Assembly (NCBI RefSeq): GCF_033101155.1
Contig: NZ_JAWMPX010000007.1
Span: 124,001 to 188,000, forward strand
DNA: 64,000 bases
DNA from: Tropicimonas sp033101155
Lineage (GTDB): Bacteria; Pseudomonadota; Alphaproteobacteria; Rhodobacterales; Rhodobacteraceae
Direction: 5' to 3'
Shown: piece by piece, positions 1 through 9,274 of the stretch
How positions within the stretch are numbered: the first letter of the stretch is position 1
Layout of the letters: the number at the start of each line of letters is the position of its first letter
The notes under the pieces: model-generated
What the model saw: the letters and a program-made list of their open reading frames with translations, nothing else
Database searches by the model: none
Told to the model about the DNA's origin: nothing
Made by a program: the position numbers and the translations under genes

Positions 1-1205
<1,205 letters not shown>

Positions 1206-1236
1206 CTTGCTTCTCCATCTAGGCTGGCGTTGCGGC

Positions 1237-1264
1237 AATAAAAAACCCCCGTCGATGACGAGGG
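1237..1264 (-). terminator. Attenuator terminator of the ilv leader
   Basis: On the minus strand CCCTCGTC, a 3-base loop, and GACGGGGG form an 8-bp stem (one T-G pair) followed by TTTTTT. It lies between the leader peptide and the ilvB ATG, where an attenuator must be. The preceding CCCATGCGCC pairs perfectly with GGCGCATGGG at the end of the leader peptide, giving the competing structure. Confidence 0.85.
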
Positions 1265-1291
1265 CGCATGGGGTACCGTTATGGTCAACCG

Positions 1292-1339
1292 TTACCGGCC
1301 CATGCGCCTTTCCTCTACGAGTACAAGAATGTTGGACAT
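1292..1339 (-). CDS. ilv leader peptide (15 codons)
   Basis: ATG at 1339 opens the short frame MSNILVLVEERRMGR and stops with TAA. Five consecutive regulatory codons (ATT CTT GTA CTC GTA) encode Ile-Leu-Val-Leu-Val, the three end products that control ilv attenuation in Gram-negative bacteria. Its last codons form one arm of a 10-bp hairpin (GGCGCATGGG/CCCATGCGCC), so a ribosome stalled on the I/L/V codons would alter the fold of the RNA and prevent the terminator at 1237-1264. The peptide itself is presumably only a sensor. Confidence 0.85.
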   Translation of the reverse strand: MSNILVLVEERRMGR

Positions 1340-1370
1340 TCTTTGGGATTCCCTTGCGTTTGTGCGGGAG

Positions 1371-1399
1371 ACCATAGGAGGCACCGGGAAGGGCGTCAA
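1371..1399 (-). promoter_or_regulatory. Candidate sigma-70 promoter of ilvB
   Basis: On the minus strand TTGACG and TATGGT are separated by exactly 17 bases, about 32 bases upstream of the leader peptide start. The -35 box matches consensus at 5 of 6 and the -10 box at 4 of 6. Position fits transcription of the attenuated leader. Confidence 0.6.
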
Positions 1400-1556
1400 C
1401 GGCATTTTTGGATATAGTGTCGCAGCTTTGATGTGCCGCGTAATAATATTTCGCGAGCGGGTGTCACGAAGAGGCTGCTCGGTGTCGCCGAACCCGTGCG
1501 GGCTGGCCGCGCTCGCAGGATCGCGATAGGGCGGGGGGCAACTACAGGAGAGTGAT

Positions 1557-2504
1557 ATGGCCCGCCCGCCGCTTCTCGTCATTGGCAGATATCCGGACTG
1601 GGACCTTCAGCCGATGCGGCAGGATTTCGATGTGACACAGCTTGCGGGGCCGGAAGAGATTGCCGGTCTCGATGCGGGCCTGCGCGGGGTGGTGCGGGCG
1701 ATTGCCTATCGGAGCCAGCGGCGGCTCGGCGGGGCGGAGATGGACCTGCTGCAGGGCCTCGGGCTGGTGGCGAAATTCGGCGTCGGCTTCGAAGCGATCG
1801 ACGTGGCGGCGGCCCGGGCGCGCGGGGTGCGGGTGACCAATACGCCTGACGTTCTGAGCGATGACGTGGCTGATCTCGCGGTGGCGATGTTGATTGCGCA
1901 GGCGCGGCGGATGCTGCCGGCGACGAGGTACCTGCGGGCTGGCCGATGGGCGAAAGAGGGTCCGGTGCCGCTGGCCGGTACGGTGAGCGGGCGACGGGTC
2001 GGGATTGTCGGGCTTGGTCGCATCGGCCGCGCGATTGCCGACCGGCTGACCGCATTCAAGATGGAGATCCATTACCACTCGCGCGCGCCCAAGCCGGTTC
2101 CGGAGGACTGGCGCTTCCATGACGATCCGGTGTCGCTGGCCGCGGCGGTGGATTTCCTGGTCGTGGCCATTGTCGGCGGGTCGGAGACGGAGGGCTATGT
2201 CTCCGCCCAGGCGCTATCAGCCCTCGGTTCGGAGGGGATCGTCGTCAATATCTCGCGCGGCTCGACGATTGACGAGGCGGCGATGCTCGACGCGCTCGAG
2301 GCGGGCCGGCTCGGCGGTGCTGCGCTGGACGTGTTCCGGGGCGAGCCGGAGATCGATCCACGGTTCCTGAAGCTGGAGAACGTCCTCGCCTTGCCGCATA
2401 TCGGGTCGGCCACGGTGTCGACACGGCAGGCCATGGGCGCGTTGCAACGGGCGAATATCGCGGCCTTCCATGAGGGCAGGGCGGTGCTGACACCGGTGGT
2501 GTAA
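1557..2504 (+). CDS. D-isomer-specific 2-hydroxyacid dehydrogenase
   Basis: Predicted NAD(P)-dependent cytoplasmic reductase of a 2-keto acid such as glyoxylate or hydroxypyruvate (315 residues, normal length). The Rossmann motif GLGRIG is at about residues 152-157. The catalytic trio is present: Arg234 in NISRG, Glu263 in RGEPE, His281 in LPHIGSAT. The second half of the catalytic domain is complete. AGGAGAG precedes the ATG at 1557. Divergent from ilvB, with no gene close downstream. The exact substrate cannot be told from sequence. Confidence 0.9.
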   Translation: MARPPLLVIGRYPDWDLQPMRQDFDVTQLAGPEEIAGLDAGLRGVVRAIAYRSQRRLGGAEMDLLQGLGLVAKFGVGFEAIDVAAARARGVRVTNTPDVLSDDVADLAVAMLIAQARRMLPATRYLRAGRWAKEGPVPLAGTVSGRRVGIVGLGRIGRAIADRLTAFKMEIHYHSRAPKPVPEDWRFHDDPVSLAAAVDFLVVAIVGGSETEGYVSAQALSALGSEGIVVNISRGSTIDEAAMLDALEAGRLGGAALDVFRGEPEIDPRFLKLENVLALPHIGSATVSTRQAMGALQRANIAAFHEGRAVLTPVV

Positions 2505-2573
2505 GGTCGGGCGGAAGGGGTCATATGAGCCGATAGGGGACGTTTCGGTCGAGCGCTTCTGGGCGCGGAATCA

Positions 2574-2620
2574 AGGCGAAGCCGCCGTGCCAGCGCCTGC
2601 CCGTCTCGGCGGGCTGGCGC
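2574..2620 (+). repeat. Dispersed palindromic repeat, copy A
   Basis: Begins AGGCGAAGCCGCCGTGCCAG and ends CGGCGGGCTGGCGC. Related copies lie at 24433-24480, 27958-28004, 61107-61154 and, reversed, 37189-37225. All are between genes. The right half can fold back on GCCAGCGCC of the left half. Confidence 0.6.
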
Positions 2621-2798
2621 TTTGTCACCCGCGCGCACCGCATTGAACTTCGTCGGGTTTGGCTGCGATAAAGTGCAGACCTCAATCGTACCAGCGCCAT
2701 CCCACGGGAAGGCGTTGGCACAGCTAACGTTGCGCATGCAGCGAACGTCCGTTCTCTCCACGAGATCGACGGTCCCGTCTGAAACCGTCTGAAACGGC

Positions 2799-2823
2799 AA
2801 CGGGCGGCACAAGGCCGCCCGTT
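2799..2823 (-). terminator. Terminator-like hairpin after the MaoC/phosphate acyltransferase gene
   Basis: Perfect 10-bp inverted repeat AACGGGCGGC / GCCGCCCGTT with a 5-base loop, 31 bases past the stop codon of the leftward gene. The T-run is poor on either strand, so this may be an imperfect terminator or an mRNA-stabilising hairpin. Confidence 0.6.
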
Positions 2824-2853
2824 CCATTGCATCAATCAGAGAGCGCTTGCGCT

Positions 2854-4242
2854 TCAGACCGGCGCTTTCTTGTAAGCGTACAGCGCCGCGCAGGCGCAGG
2901 ACACGAGACGAGCCTTTTCGTCATCGGCGCGGCTGGTCAGGATGACCGGGCATTTGGCGCCGATCACGACACCACCTGCCTCTGCATGCGCGATGAAGGT
3001 CAGCTCCTTGGCCAGCATATTGGCGCTTTCCAGGTTCGGCGCGATCAGGATCTCGGCCTGACCCGCCACCATGGACTGGATGCCCTTGGTCCGCGCCGCC
3101 TCGATATCGATTGCGTTGTCCATCGCCAGCGGTCCGTCGACCAGAGCGCCCTTGATCTGGCCCCGCTCTGCCATCTTGGAGATGGCGGCGGCATCCAGCG
3201 TCGAGGGGATCTTCGGCGTCACCGTTTCGACCGCGGAGAGAATGCCGACCTTGGGCACGTCAAGACCGAGCGCATGGCCGAGATCGATCGCGTTCTGGGT
3301 GATGTCGACCTTGGTCTCAAGGTCCGGCGCGATGTTGATCGCTGCGTCCGAGATCAGCAACAGATGTGTGAGGCCCGGCACGTCCATCACGAAGACATGG
3401 CTCAGACGCCGGCCGATACGCAGCCCGCCATCGCGCTTGACCACCTGCCCAAGCAGGTCGTCCGTGTGCAGGTTGCCCTTCATGACCGCCTGCGCCTTGC
3501 CCTCATGGACCAGCCGGACACCGATGGAGGCGGCCAGCTTGTGATTGGGCTCGTGGATCAGTTCGAAACCGGAAATATCCCGTCCGATTGCCTTGGCGGC
3601 GGCGTGGATCTTGACCTCGTCGCCAATCAGGATCGGATCGATGATGGTGTGATCGGCAGCCAGAAGCGGGCCAAGCAGCGAATCTTCCGTCTCCGGCGCG
3701 ACTACCGACGTCTTCATCGGCGGCAGCGGCTCGGCCTCGGCCAGCATCTTGTCGAAATGCACATGCTTCTGGACGATCATGCCCGGGATGTCCCCGGCAT
3801 CGTAATCCATCGCCTCCAGCGGCGCGTAGACCTCGACAGTCCCGTCCATCAGGTGCTTGCCCTCGGTGGTGTCGACAGCACAGGAGAAACGGGCGACATT
3901 GTTGTCGAGCTTGTCCGTCAGGCGCACCTTCACGATCAACTCGTCGCCGTCATGGGCGCGCTCGTGGAACTCGACCTTGTGAGACTTGTAGAGCGTGCCC
4001 GGCCCGGGCAGCTTGTTGCCGAGCGCCGAGGATACCAGCGTCGACACCCACATCGCGGGCGCCACGGGCTCGTGCAGCCCGGCATCGCCCTCGACCTCTT
4101 TCATCCGAGGAAAGTGCTTGGGGTTCATGTTGCCGGTAATGTTCGCGAACACAAAGAAATCGTCGGCACGACAGACGCGGCGAACCTCCGCCTCCATACC
4201 GACTTCAAGCTTGTCCCACGGCGTATTTGTAAGTTTGGTCAT
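2854..4242 (-). CDS. MaoC hydratase / phosphate acetyl-butyryltransferase fusion
   Basis: Two-domain acyl-CoA enzyme of 462 residues. Residues about 10-150 are a MaoC hot-dog domain (FANITGNMNPKHF, then the LHEPVAPAMWVSTLVSS segment). Residues about 165-460 are a phosphate acetyl/butyryltransferase domain (ISDAAINIAPDLETKVDI, LDVPKVGILSAVETV, GALVDGPLAMDNA). The family is annotated as bifunctional enoyl-CoA hydratase/phosphate acetyltransferase and presumably converts acyl-CoA plus phosphate to acyl phosphate. ATG at 4242 is chosen because the domain starts just after it and GGAAG precedes it; an in-frame ATG exists about 100 bases further upstream. Acetate kinase, its usual partner, is not adjacent. 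Confidence 0.9.
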   Translation of the reverse strand: MTKLTNTPWDKLEVGMEAEVRRVCRADDFFVFANITGNMNPKHFPRMKEVEGDAGLHEPVAPAMWVSTLVSSALGNKLPGPGTLYKSHKVEFHERAHDGDELIVKVRLTDKLDNNVARFSCAVDTTEGKHLMDGTVEVYAPLEAMDYDAGDIPGMIVQKHVHFDKMLAEAEPLPPMKTSVVAPETEDSLLGPLLAADHTIIDPILIGDEVKIHAAAKAIGRDISGFELIHEPNHKLAASIGVRLVHEGKAQAVMKGNLHTDDLLGQVVKRDGGLRIGRRLSHVFVMDVPGLTHLLLISDAAINIAPDLETKVDITQNAIDLGHALGLDVPKVGILSAVETVTPKIPSTLDAAAISKMAERGQIKGALVDGPLAMDNAIDIEAARTKGIQSMVAGQAEILIAPNLESANMLAKELTFIAHAEAGGVVIGAKCPVILTSRADDEKARLVSCACAALYAYKKAPV

Positions 4243-4530
4243 CTTCCAATCCTGTTTCCGGATCTCGGGAGCCGTTCTCATGACCGATGGGATCCGGATG
4301 ACCATTCCGTCGGCTTGCTCTCCCCGCTGATGGTTTTGCACGACAAAAGGTTGAAGAAAAGCCTTCCCGTGGGTTGAAATCCGCTCTCTGCGTCACGTCT
4401 CGCCGCTCTCGGGCGGAAATGCCGCACTGCGGCACGGCCCTAGGGGGCGGAAAGCGAGGCTTTGCGCTGCTCCGGGAGCGTGTTAGCAATCGTCTGACGG
4501 ATTGATTTGCCGAGGAAAAGAGCGCTCCCC

Positions 4531-4956
4531 ATGAAAAAGACCAAAGCCTTTGCACTGGCCGCCATGGCCGCTTCGAGTTTCGCAGCCTTGCCAAGCCTTG
4601 CCCAGGAACCCGGCTTCTCGCTGGAGTTGAACAGCGTCAGGCCCGCGGAAATGGGGTGTCGGCTGACCTATGTGGCGCTGAACCAGACAGGGACGGATCT
4701 CTCGGCAGCGGCCTTCGAGGTTGCGGTGTTCGACGCGGAGGGCACGGTCAACACGCTGTTGATTCTTGATTTCGGCGCGCTGAAGGATGGCAAGACCAAG
4801 GTGGTCCAGTTCGATCTTGCCGGGCAGGACTGTGAGGGGATCTCCCGGCTTCTGGTCAATGATGCGGCCGAATGCGCAGTGGAAGAGGGCGAGGCGCCGA
4901 ACTGTCTCGAGATGCTTGCCCCCAGCAGCCGGACGTCGGTGAAATTCGACTTCTGA
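4531..4956 (+). CDS. Secreted protein of unknown function, about 141 residues
   Basis: Starts with a clear Sec signal peptide (MKKTKAFALAAMAASSFAALPSLAQ, cleavage after ALPSLA-Q at about residue 25), so the mature protein should be periplasmic. The mature part is a small beta-rich domain with four cysteines that could make disulfides (near residues 42, 94, 108 and 118). I do not recognise a named family. ATG 4531 is preferred over the one at 4507 because it begins exactly at the signal peptide, with AGGAAAAG upstream. Divergent from the MaoC fusion; 129 bases before the aldo/keto reductase. Confidence 0.75.
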   Translation: MKKTKAFALAAMAASSFAALPSLAQEPGFSLELNSVRPAEMGCRLTYVALNQTGTDLSAAAFEVAVFDAEGTVNTLLILDFGALKDGKTKVVQFDLAGQDCEGISRLLVNDAAECAVEEGEAPNCLEMLAPSSRTSVKFDF

Positions 4957-5085
4957 ATGACGGCGCCTTTCGGTCCTGAGACCCCGTGATTGACCCGCTT
5001 CCCCGAGAGGCAGATAAGGTCCGCAAGCAGGGGCGGACCGCCGGTGTGGCGCGCCCTGATCCAACATATGGAAAGGGAGTCTCCC

Positions 5086-6072
5086 ATGAAGATGAGGCAA
5101 CTGGGCGCGGCTGGGTTCGAGGTCAGCGAAGTTGGTCTGGGCTGTTGGCAGATCGGAGGCAATTGGGGCGAGGGCGTCGATCGCGAGATCGCGCTGGAAA
5201 TCCTGGCCACGGCGGCCGGCAACGGGGTGCGGTTCTTCGATACGGCCGATGTCTACGGGGCCGGGCGCAGCGAAGATCTGATCGGGCAGTTCTTCAAGCA
5301 TTATGACGGGCCGGAGATCCGCGTGGCGACGAAGTTCGGCCGCGCCGGTGATGTTTATCCCGACGGCTATACCGAGGATGCCCTGCGGCGCGGGGTCGAT
5401 GGCTCGCGCGAGCGACTTGGTGTCGAGGCGCTGGACCTGTTGCAACTGCATTGCATTCCGACTGAGGTCATGCGGCAGGGCGAGATTTTCGACTCGTTGC
5501 GCAAGCTGCAACAAGAGGGGGCGATCCGGCATTTCGGTGCCTCTGTCGAGACGGTCGAGGAGGGGCTGATCTGCCTCGAGCAAGAGGGACTTTTGTCGCT
5601 GCAGGTGATCTTCAACCTCTTCCGGCAGAAGCTGGTGACCGAGCTGCTGCCGCAAGCGCAGGCGAAGGGCGTTGGCATCATCGTGCGCCTGCCGCTGGCC
5701 AGCGGGCTGCTGAGCGGGCGCTACACGCGGGACACGGTCTTTGCCGAGACCGATCACCGGAACTTCAACCGCGACGGCGAGATGTTCAATGTCGGTGAGA
5801 CCTTTGCCGGCCTGCCATTCGAGACCGGTCTGGAGCTGGTTGAGACGCTCAAGGGCATGCTGCCCGAGGGCATGACGGTGGCCAAGCTGGCGCAGCGCTG
5901 GATCCTCGATCACCCGGCGGTTTCGACGATCATCCCGGGCGCCTCGGCGCCGGACCAGATCGTGCGGAACGCGGCGGCGTCGGATTTCGAGCCGCTGCCG
6001 AAGGCGCTGCATGCGGAACTGACGGCGTTCTACGAGGCCGAGATCAAGGGGCATATCCGCGGCGCCTACTGA
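5086..6072 (+). CDS. Aldo/keto reductase
   Basis: Predicted NADPH-dependent (beta/alpha)8-barrel oxidoreductase of 328 residues. The catalytic tetrad is visible as Asp52 and Tyr57 (FFDTADVYGAG), Lys83 (ATKFGR) and His122 (LQLHC). The C-terminal nucleotide loop (IIPGASAPDQI) is in place. ATG 5086 is chosen for the GGGAG ribosome site and because the alignment to the family starts there (MRQLGAAGFEVSEVGLG). It resembles the group annotated as general stress/L-fucose dehydrogenase-like reductases; substrate unknown. Confidence 0.9.
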   Translation: MKMRQLGAAGFEVSEVGLGCWQIGGNWGEGVDREIALEILATAAGNGVRFFDTADVYGAGRSEDLIGQFFKHYDGPEIRVATKFGRAGDVYPDGYTEDALRRGVDGSRERLGVEALDLLQLHCIPTEVMRQGEIFDSLRKLQQEGAIRHFGASVETVEEGLICLEQEGLLSLQVIFNLFRQKLVTELLPQAQAKGVGIIVRLPLASGLLSGRYTRDTVFAETDHRNFNRDGEMFNVGETFAGLPFETGLELVETLKGMLPEGMTVAKLAQRWILDHPAVSTIIPGASAPDQIVRNAAASDFEPLPKALHAELTAFYEAEIKGHIRGAY

Positions 6073-6096
6073 TCTCTCCGCGCTCCCGGGAACCGT

Positions 6097-6121
6097 CCGT
6101 CCGCCCTGTCCGGGCGGACGG
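6097..6121 (+). terminator. Hairpin after the aldo/keto reductase
   Basis: Perfect 10-bp inverted repeat CCGTCCGCCC / GGGCGGACGG with a 5-base loop, 24 bases after the stop codon. No T-run follows, so the call as a Rho-independent terminator is tentative. Confidence 0.45.
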
Positions 6122-6186
6122 GAATGCCTTGATCCGACTCGGTGGCTGGCGTTCAATCAGGTATTTCCGATCGATTGGAGGCTGCC

Positions 6187-7791
6187 GTGTTCAAGAAACT
6201 CCCAGCACTATTGCTATCCACCGCGCTCCTGCCTGTCCCGCTTTCTGCCCAGGAGGGCCCCTCGCTGCTCGATGCGATCCAGCCCGAGCGGCTGGTCCAG
6301 TATCTTGTCCAGTCGGGCATCATGGCGCTACGCACCCAGGTCGATCTGAAATATTCCGACATGTCTGTCTGGCTGGGCGGTCGACGCTACGCGCTCAACG
6401 ATGTGCGCCTCTGGCCGCTGCCGGACTGGGACGAGAACAGCGACTGCGAGATTGCCATAGACCGGCTGGTCCTGCGCGGCGCTTCGCTCGATGTGGTCGA
6501 CCGGTTCGAGCTGCAACTCTCGGGCTACGGTGCGCAGGCGCCGATGATCTGCCTGCCGCCGGATATGCGCGCAGCGCTGGAAGCGGTCGGGATCGAGGCG
6601 CTGTCATTTCCCGAGATCTCCCTGCGGATGGGCTATGATATCCCGAGCGCAGCCGCGACGGTCTCGCTGACCGCCACGGCCGAGGATCTCGCCGAGATCG
6701 GGTTTGTCGCGGAGTTCCCCTATCTCTGGATGGATGCGCGCGCGGATCCCGATGAGCCGATGCCGGTCGTCTTCCTGTCGCGCGCCAGCCTCTCGGTCGA
6801 GACATTCGGCCTCTGGGAGAAGGTCTCGCCGCTCATTCCCGCGCCCTTTGCCGACCCTTCCGGCTCGCCGCTGGCCGTCGAGGGGCTGGTCGGCACCGGG
6901 CTGCTCGAGTTGAACCAGCAAGCTTCGGAGGAACCGGCCAGCCTGTCCGGGGCACAACGCGCCTTCCTCGCGTCGGTCAAGGAAAGCTGGCCGGCTTTTC
7001 TGAAGGATCCCCAGCGGCTGCTGGTCGAGACCGAGATCGAGGATCCGGAGGGGGTCTTCCTGGATTTCGAATATTACAAGGAGGAGCCGGCGAGCATCTT
7101 CGAGGATCTCCAACCGCGTCTGGCGCTGGTTCCGGCCAGCGCGGCGGAGCTGGTTGACCTGTCGCTGCTGTCGGCGGTGATCGGTGGCGAGATGCCGGAT
7201 CTGGCCGCGCCGGAGCGGCGCAAGCTCGGGTTTGCCCTGCTTGAGGGCAAGGGCGCGCCGCGCGACGTGGCGGCGGGCACAGCGATCTTGCGCGACCTTG
7301 CACTTGCAGGCGATGCGGACGCGGCGCTGCGATTGGCCCAGTCGATGCGGGACCGGGCGCCGGAGACGGCCTATGGATTCGCGCTCGCGGCGGGGCAGGG
7401 CGGCCAGCCGGGGGCAGCCGCGTTGCTTGACCGTCTCGAACAGGCGCTGCCCTTCGCGACGATCCTCGATCTGCAGGCCAGCGCCGGTGGCGCCATGCCC
7501 GACCCTGCGGCAGCGGAACTGTCCCTGCCGGAGATCCGGGCGGAGGCGCGGGCGCGCATCACCGGGATCGGGGCTGTACGCTCTTATGCGGGGGCCGCTC
7601 TCTGGGCCAGCCTTGCCGCCGCCGCGGGGGACGCGGAGGGGGCGGCGCTGCTCTCGGAGCTGGATGAACGCGCGCGACTTGCCTCAGCGGCGGGGGCCGC
7701 GCGTTGGGAGAGCCAGCTCGCCGAAGCGTCGCAGCAGGCCATGATTCTCTGGGTCGAACAGGACATGCCATCCCGTCTTCGCCTGGAATGA
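6187..7791 (+). CDS. Secreted protein with a Sel1-like helical C-terminus
   Basis: Protein of 534 residues read from GTG 6187, which is preceded by TTGGAGG at good spacing and opens directly with a Sec signal peptide (FKKLPALLLSTALLPVPLSAQ). Residues 25-300 are a predicted beta-rich periplasmic domain of no family I recognise. Residues about 335-520 are Ala/Leu-rich helices resembling Sel1/TPR repeats (LGFALLEGKGAPRDVAAGTA, AYGFALAAGQGGQPGAAALL). An upstream ATG at 6142 would spoil the signal peptide. Function unknown; a periplasmic scaffold is a guess from the repeats. Confidence 0.75.
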   Translation: MFKKLPALLLSTALLPVPLSAQEGPSLLDAIQPERLVQYLVQSGIMALRTQVDLKYSDMSVWLGGRRYALNDVRLWPLPDWDENSDCEIAIDRLVLRGASLDVVDRFELQLSGYGAQAPMICLPPDMRAALEAVGIEALSFPEISLRMGYDIPSAAATVSLTATAEDLAEIGFVAEFPYLWMDARADPDEPMPVVFLSRASLSVETFGLWEKVSPLIPAPFADPSGSPLAVEGLVGTGLLELNQQASEEPASLSGAQRAFLASVKESWPAFLKDPQRLLVETEIEDPEGVFLDFEYYKEEPASIFEDLQPRLALVPASAAELVDLSLLSAVIGGEMPDLAAPERRKLGFALLEGKGAPRDVAAGTAILRDLALAGDADAALRLAQSMRDRAPETAYGFALAAGQGGQPGAAALLDRLEQALPFATILDLQASAGGAMPDPAAAELSLPEIRAEARARITGIGAVRSYAGAALWASLAAAAGDAEGAALLSELDERARLASAAGAARWESQLAEASQQAMILWVEQDMPSRLRLE

Positions 7792-7922
7792 CGCGGCCCG
7801 GGCGCGTGCTGTCCCGGTCGGGGCCGCACGGCGGAATTTGTGGTCGGGACTCGCTGTCGGCAGGGCCAGCGTCGCCCCGCCCGGACATGCGCGGATGACA
7901 TAGCCGAATTTCGGAAATGGAC

Positions 7923-7958
7923 TGAAACGGCGTTTTGTGGCCGCGAAACGCCGTTTCA
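7923..7958. repeat. Perfect 13-bp inverted repeat upstream of the aldolase gene
   Basis: TGAAACGGCGTTT and AAACGCCGTTTCA are separated by 10 bases, about 108 bases before the aldolase ATG. It is not followed by a T-run. It could be a strong RNA hairpin in the aldolase leader or an operator. Confidence 0.75.
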
Positions 7959-8066
7959 TGGCGCTCACACTGCGACTTGGCGTCCACTTTCCGCAATCCT
8001 GCTTGCGCGCACCTCCCGCCTTTCCTACGTCGCTCGTGAAATCCACAAGCAATAGGGATCGATTCC

Positions 8067-8996
8067 ATGAAAGCCACACGTGCCGTTCAAAAGATTCTCG
8101 CGAATTACGAAGGCGAGACGCCCGGCGTGAAGGCCAATCTCTGCCGGATGCTGATGACCGGCAAGCTCGGCGGAACCGGCAAGATGATCGTCCTGCCCGT
8201 CGATCAGGGCTTCGAGCATGGCGCGCTGCGCTCCTTCGGCCCGAACCCCGGCGGCTACGACCCGCATTACCACTACCAGCTGGCAATCGATGCCGGCCTG
8301 AACGCCTATGCCGCACCGCTCGCCTCGCTGGAAGCCGGTTCGGACACCTTTGCCGGTCAGATCCCGACGATCTGCAAGATGAACTCCGCGAACTCGCTGA
8401 TGTCGCCCACCGCCGACAAGGACCAGGCCGTGACCGCCTCCGTCGACGACGCGCTGCGTATCGGTGCCTCGGCCATCGGCTTCACGATCTACCCCGGCTC
8501 CGATGCCATGTTCAACATGTTCGAAGAGATCGTTGAGCTGCGCAAGGAAGCCGCTGCCAAGGGCCTGCCGACGGTTCTGTGGTCCTACCCGCGCGGCGAA
8601 GGCATCACCAAGGAAGGTGAGACCGCGATCGACGTCGACAGCTACGCCGCCCACATGGCCTGCCTGCTCGGCGCGCATATCGTCAAGATCAAGCTGCCCT
8701 CCGATCACATCATGCAGGACGAAGCCCGCAAGGTGATCGAAGATACCGGCGTCGACATCTCGACCCAGGCTGCCCGCGTCAAGCATTGCGTCGATGCCTG
8801 CTTTGCCGGCAAGCGCATCGTGATCTTCTCCGGCGGTGCCGCCAAAGGTTCCGACGCCGTCTATGACGACGCCCGCGCCATCCGCGATGGCGGCGGCAAC
8901 GGCTCGATCCTCGGCCGGAACGCCTTCCAGCGTCCGCGCGAAGATGCCCTCAAGCTCTTTGCCGACCTGATCGACATCTACAAGGGCAAGGCCTGA
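8067..8996 (+). CDS. fbaB: Class I fructose-bisphosphate aldolase, DhnA type
   Basis: Predicted to cleave fructose 1,6-bisphosphate by Schiff-base chemistry in glycolysis/gluconeogenesis. The 309 residues match the DhnA/archaeal-type class I family: IVLPVDQGFEHG near residue 45, SANSLM, IGASAIGFTIYPGS, and the lysine-containing strand HIVKIKLPSD near residue 210 that normally carries the Schiff-base Lys. C-terminal phosphate site IVIFSGGAAKG and GNGSILGRNAFQRP are intact. Codon use is strongly biased (high expression). A strong terminator follows. The weak ribosome site is AATAGGGATCG. Confidence 0.93.
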   Translation: MKATRAVQKILANYEGETPGVKANLCRMLMTGKLGGTGKMIVLPVDQGFEHGALRSFGPNPGGYDPHYHYQLAIDAGLNAYAAPLASLEAGSDTFAGQIPTICKMNSANSLMSPTADKDQAVTASVDDALRIGASAIGFTIYPGSDAMFNMFEEIVELRKEAAAKGLPTVLWSYPRGEGITKEGETAIDVDSYAAHMACLLGAHIVKIKLPSDHIMQDEARKVIEDTGVDISTQAARVKHCVDACFAGKRIVIFSGGAAKGSDAVYDDARAIRDGGGNGSILGRNAFQRPREDALKLFADLIDIYKGKA

Positions 8997-9040
8997 GCCT
9001 TTCCCGCTGGGCGGCGCGGCGCCGCCCACTGAAGAGATCG

Positions 9041-9074
9041 CCCCGCGCGCTGAAAAGCGCGCGGGGCTTCTTTT
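9041..9074 (+). terminator. Rho-independent terminator of the aldolase gene
   Basis: Ten-base perfect stem CCCCGCGCGC / GCGCGCGGGG with loop TGAAAA, followed by CTTCTTTT. It lies 44 bases after the stop codon. Confidence 0.9.
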
Positions 9075-9274
9075 GGGGGATCTTTCCGGTGTGTCGCTTG
9101 GCTCCGGCCGGTTTTGTGGATGGAGACGGCGCTCGCACATCTGTTCGCGGTAGACCGGTCGCTGCGCATTCCAGACCGAAGACCGATTTCGAGCAATGTC
9201 CGGTTGGCTGCAGACGTGAGCAGACATGTTCTCTGTGCAGGTCTGGTCCCAAAGCGGAACCGGACAACGGATGA

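Larger units (their letters stand above)
2505..2853. other. Intergenic region between two genes whose 3' ends face each other
   Basis: About 350 bases without a credible gene. It holds one copy of the dispersed GC-rich palindromic repeat (2574-2620) and the hairpin that probably ends the leftward gene (2799-2823). The rest looks like decayed non-coding sequence, including a short direct repeat CCGTCTGAAA near 2775-2795. Confidence 0.6.

Noticed and set aside
4483..6156. Minus-strand frame of 557 codons
   Set aside because: Overlaps the secreted protein and the aldo/keto reductase in antisense; the catalytic tetrad and ribosome sites support the plus strand.
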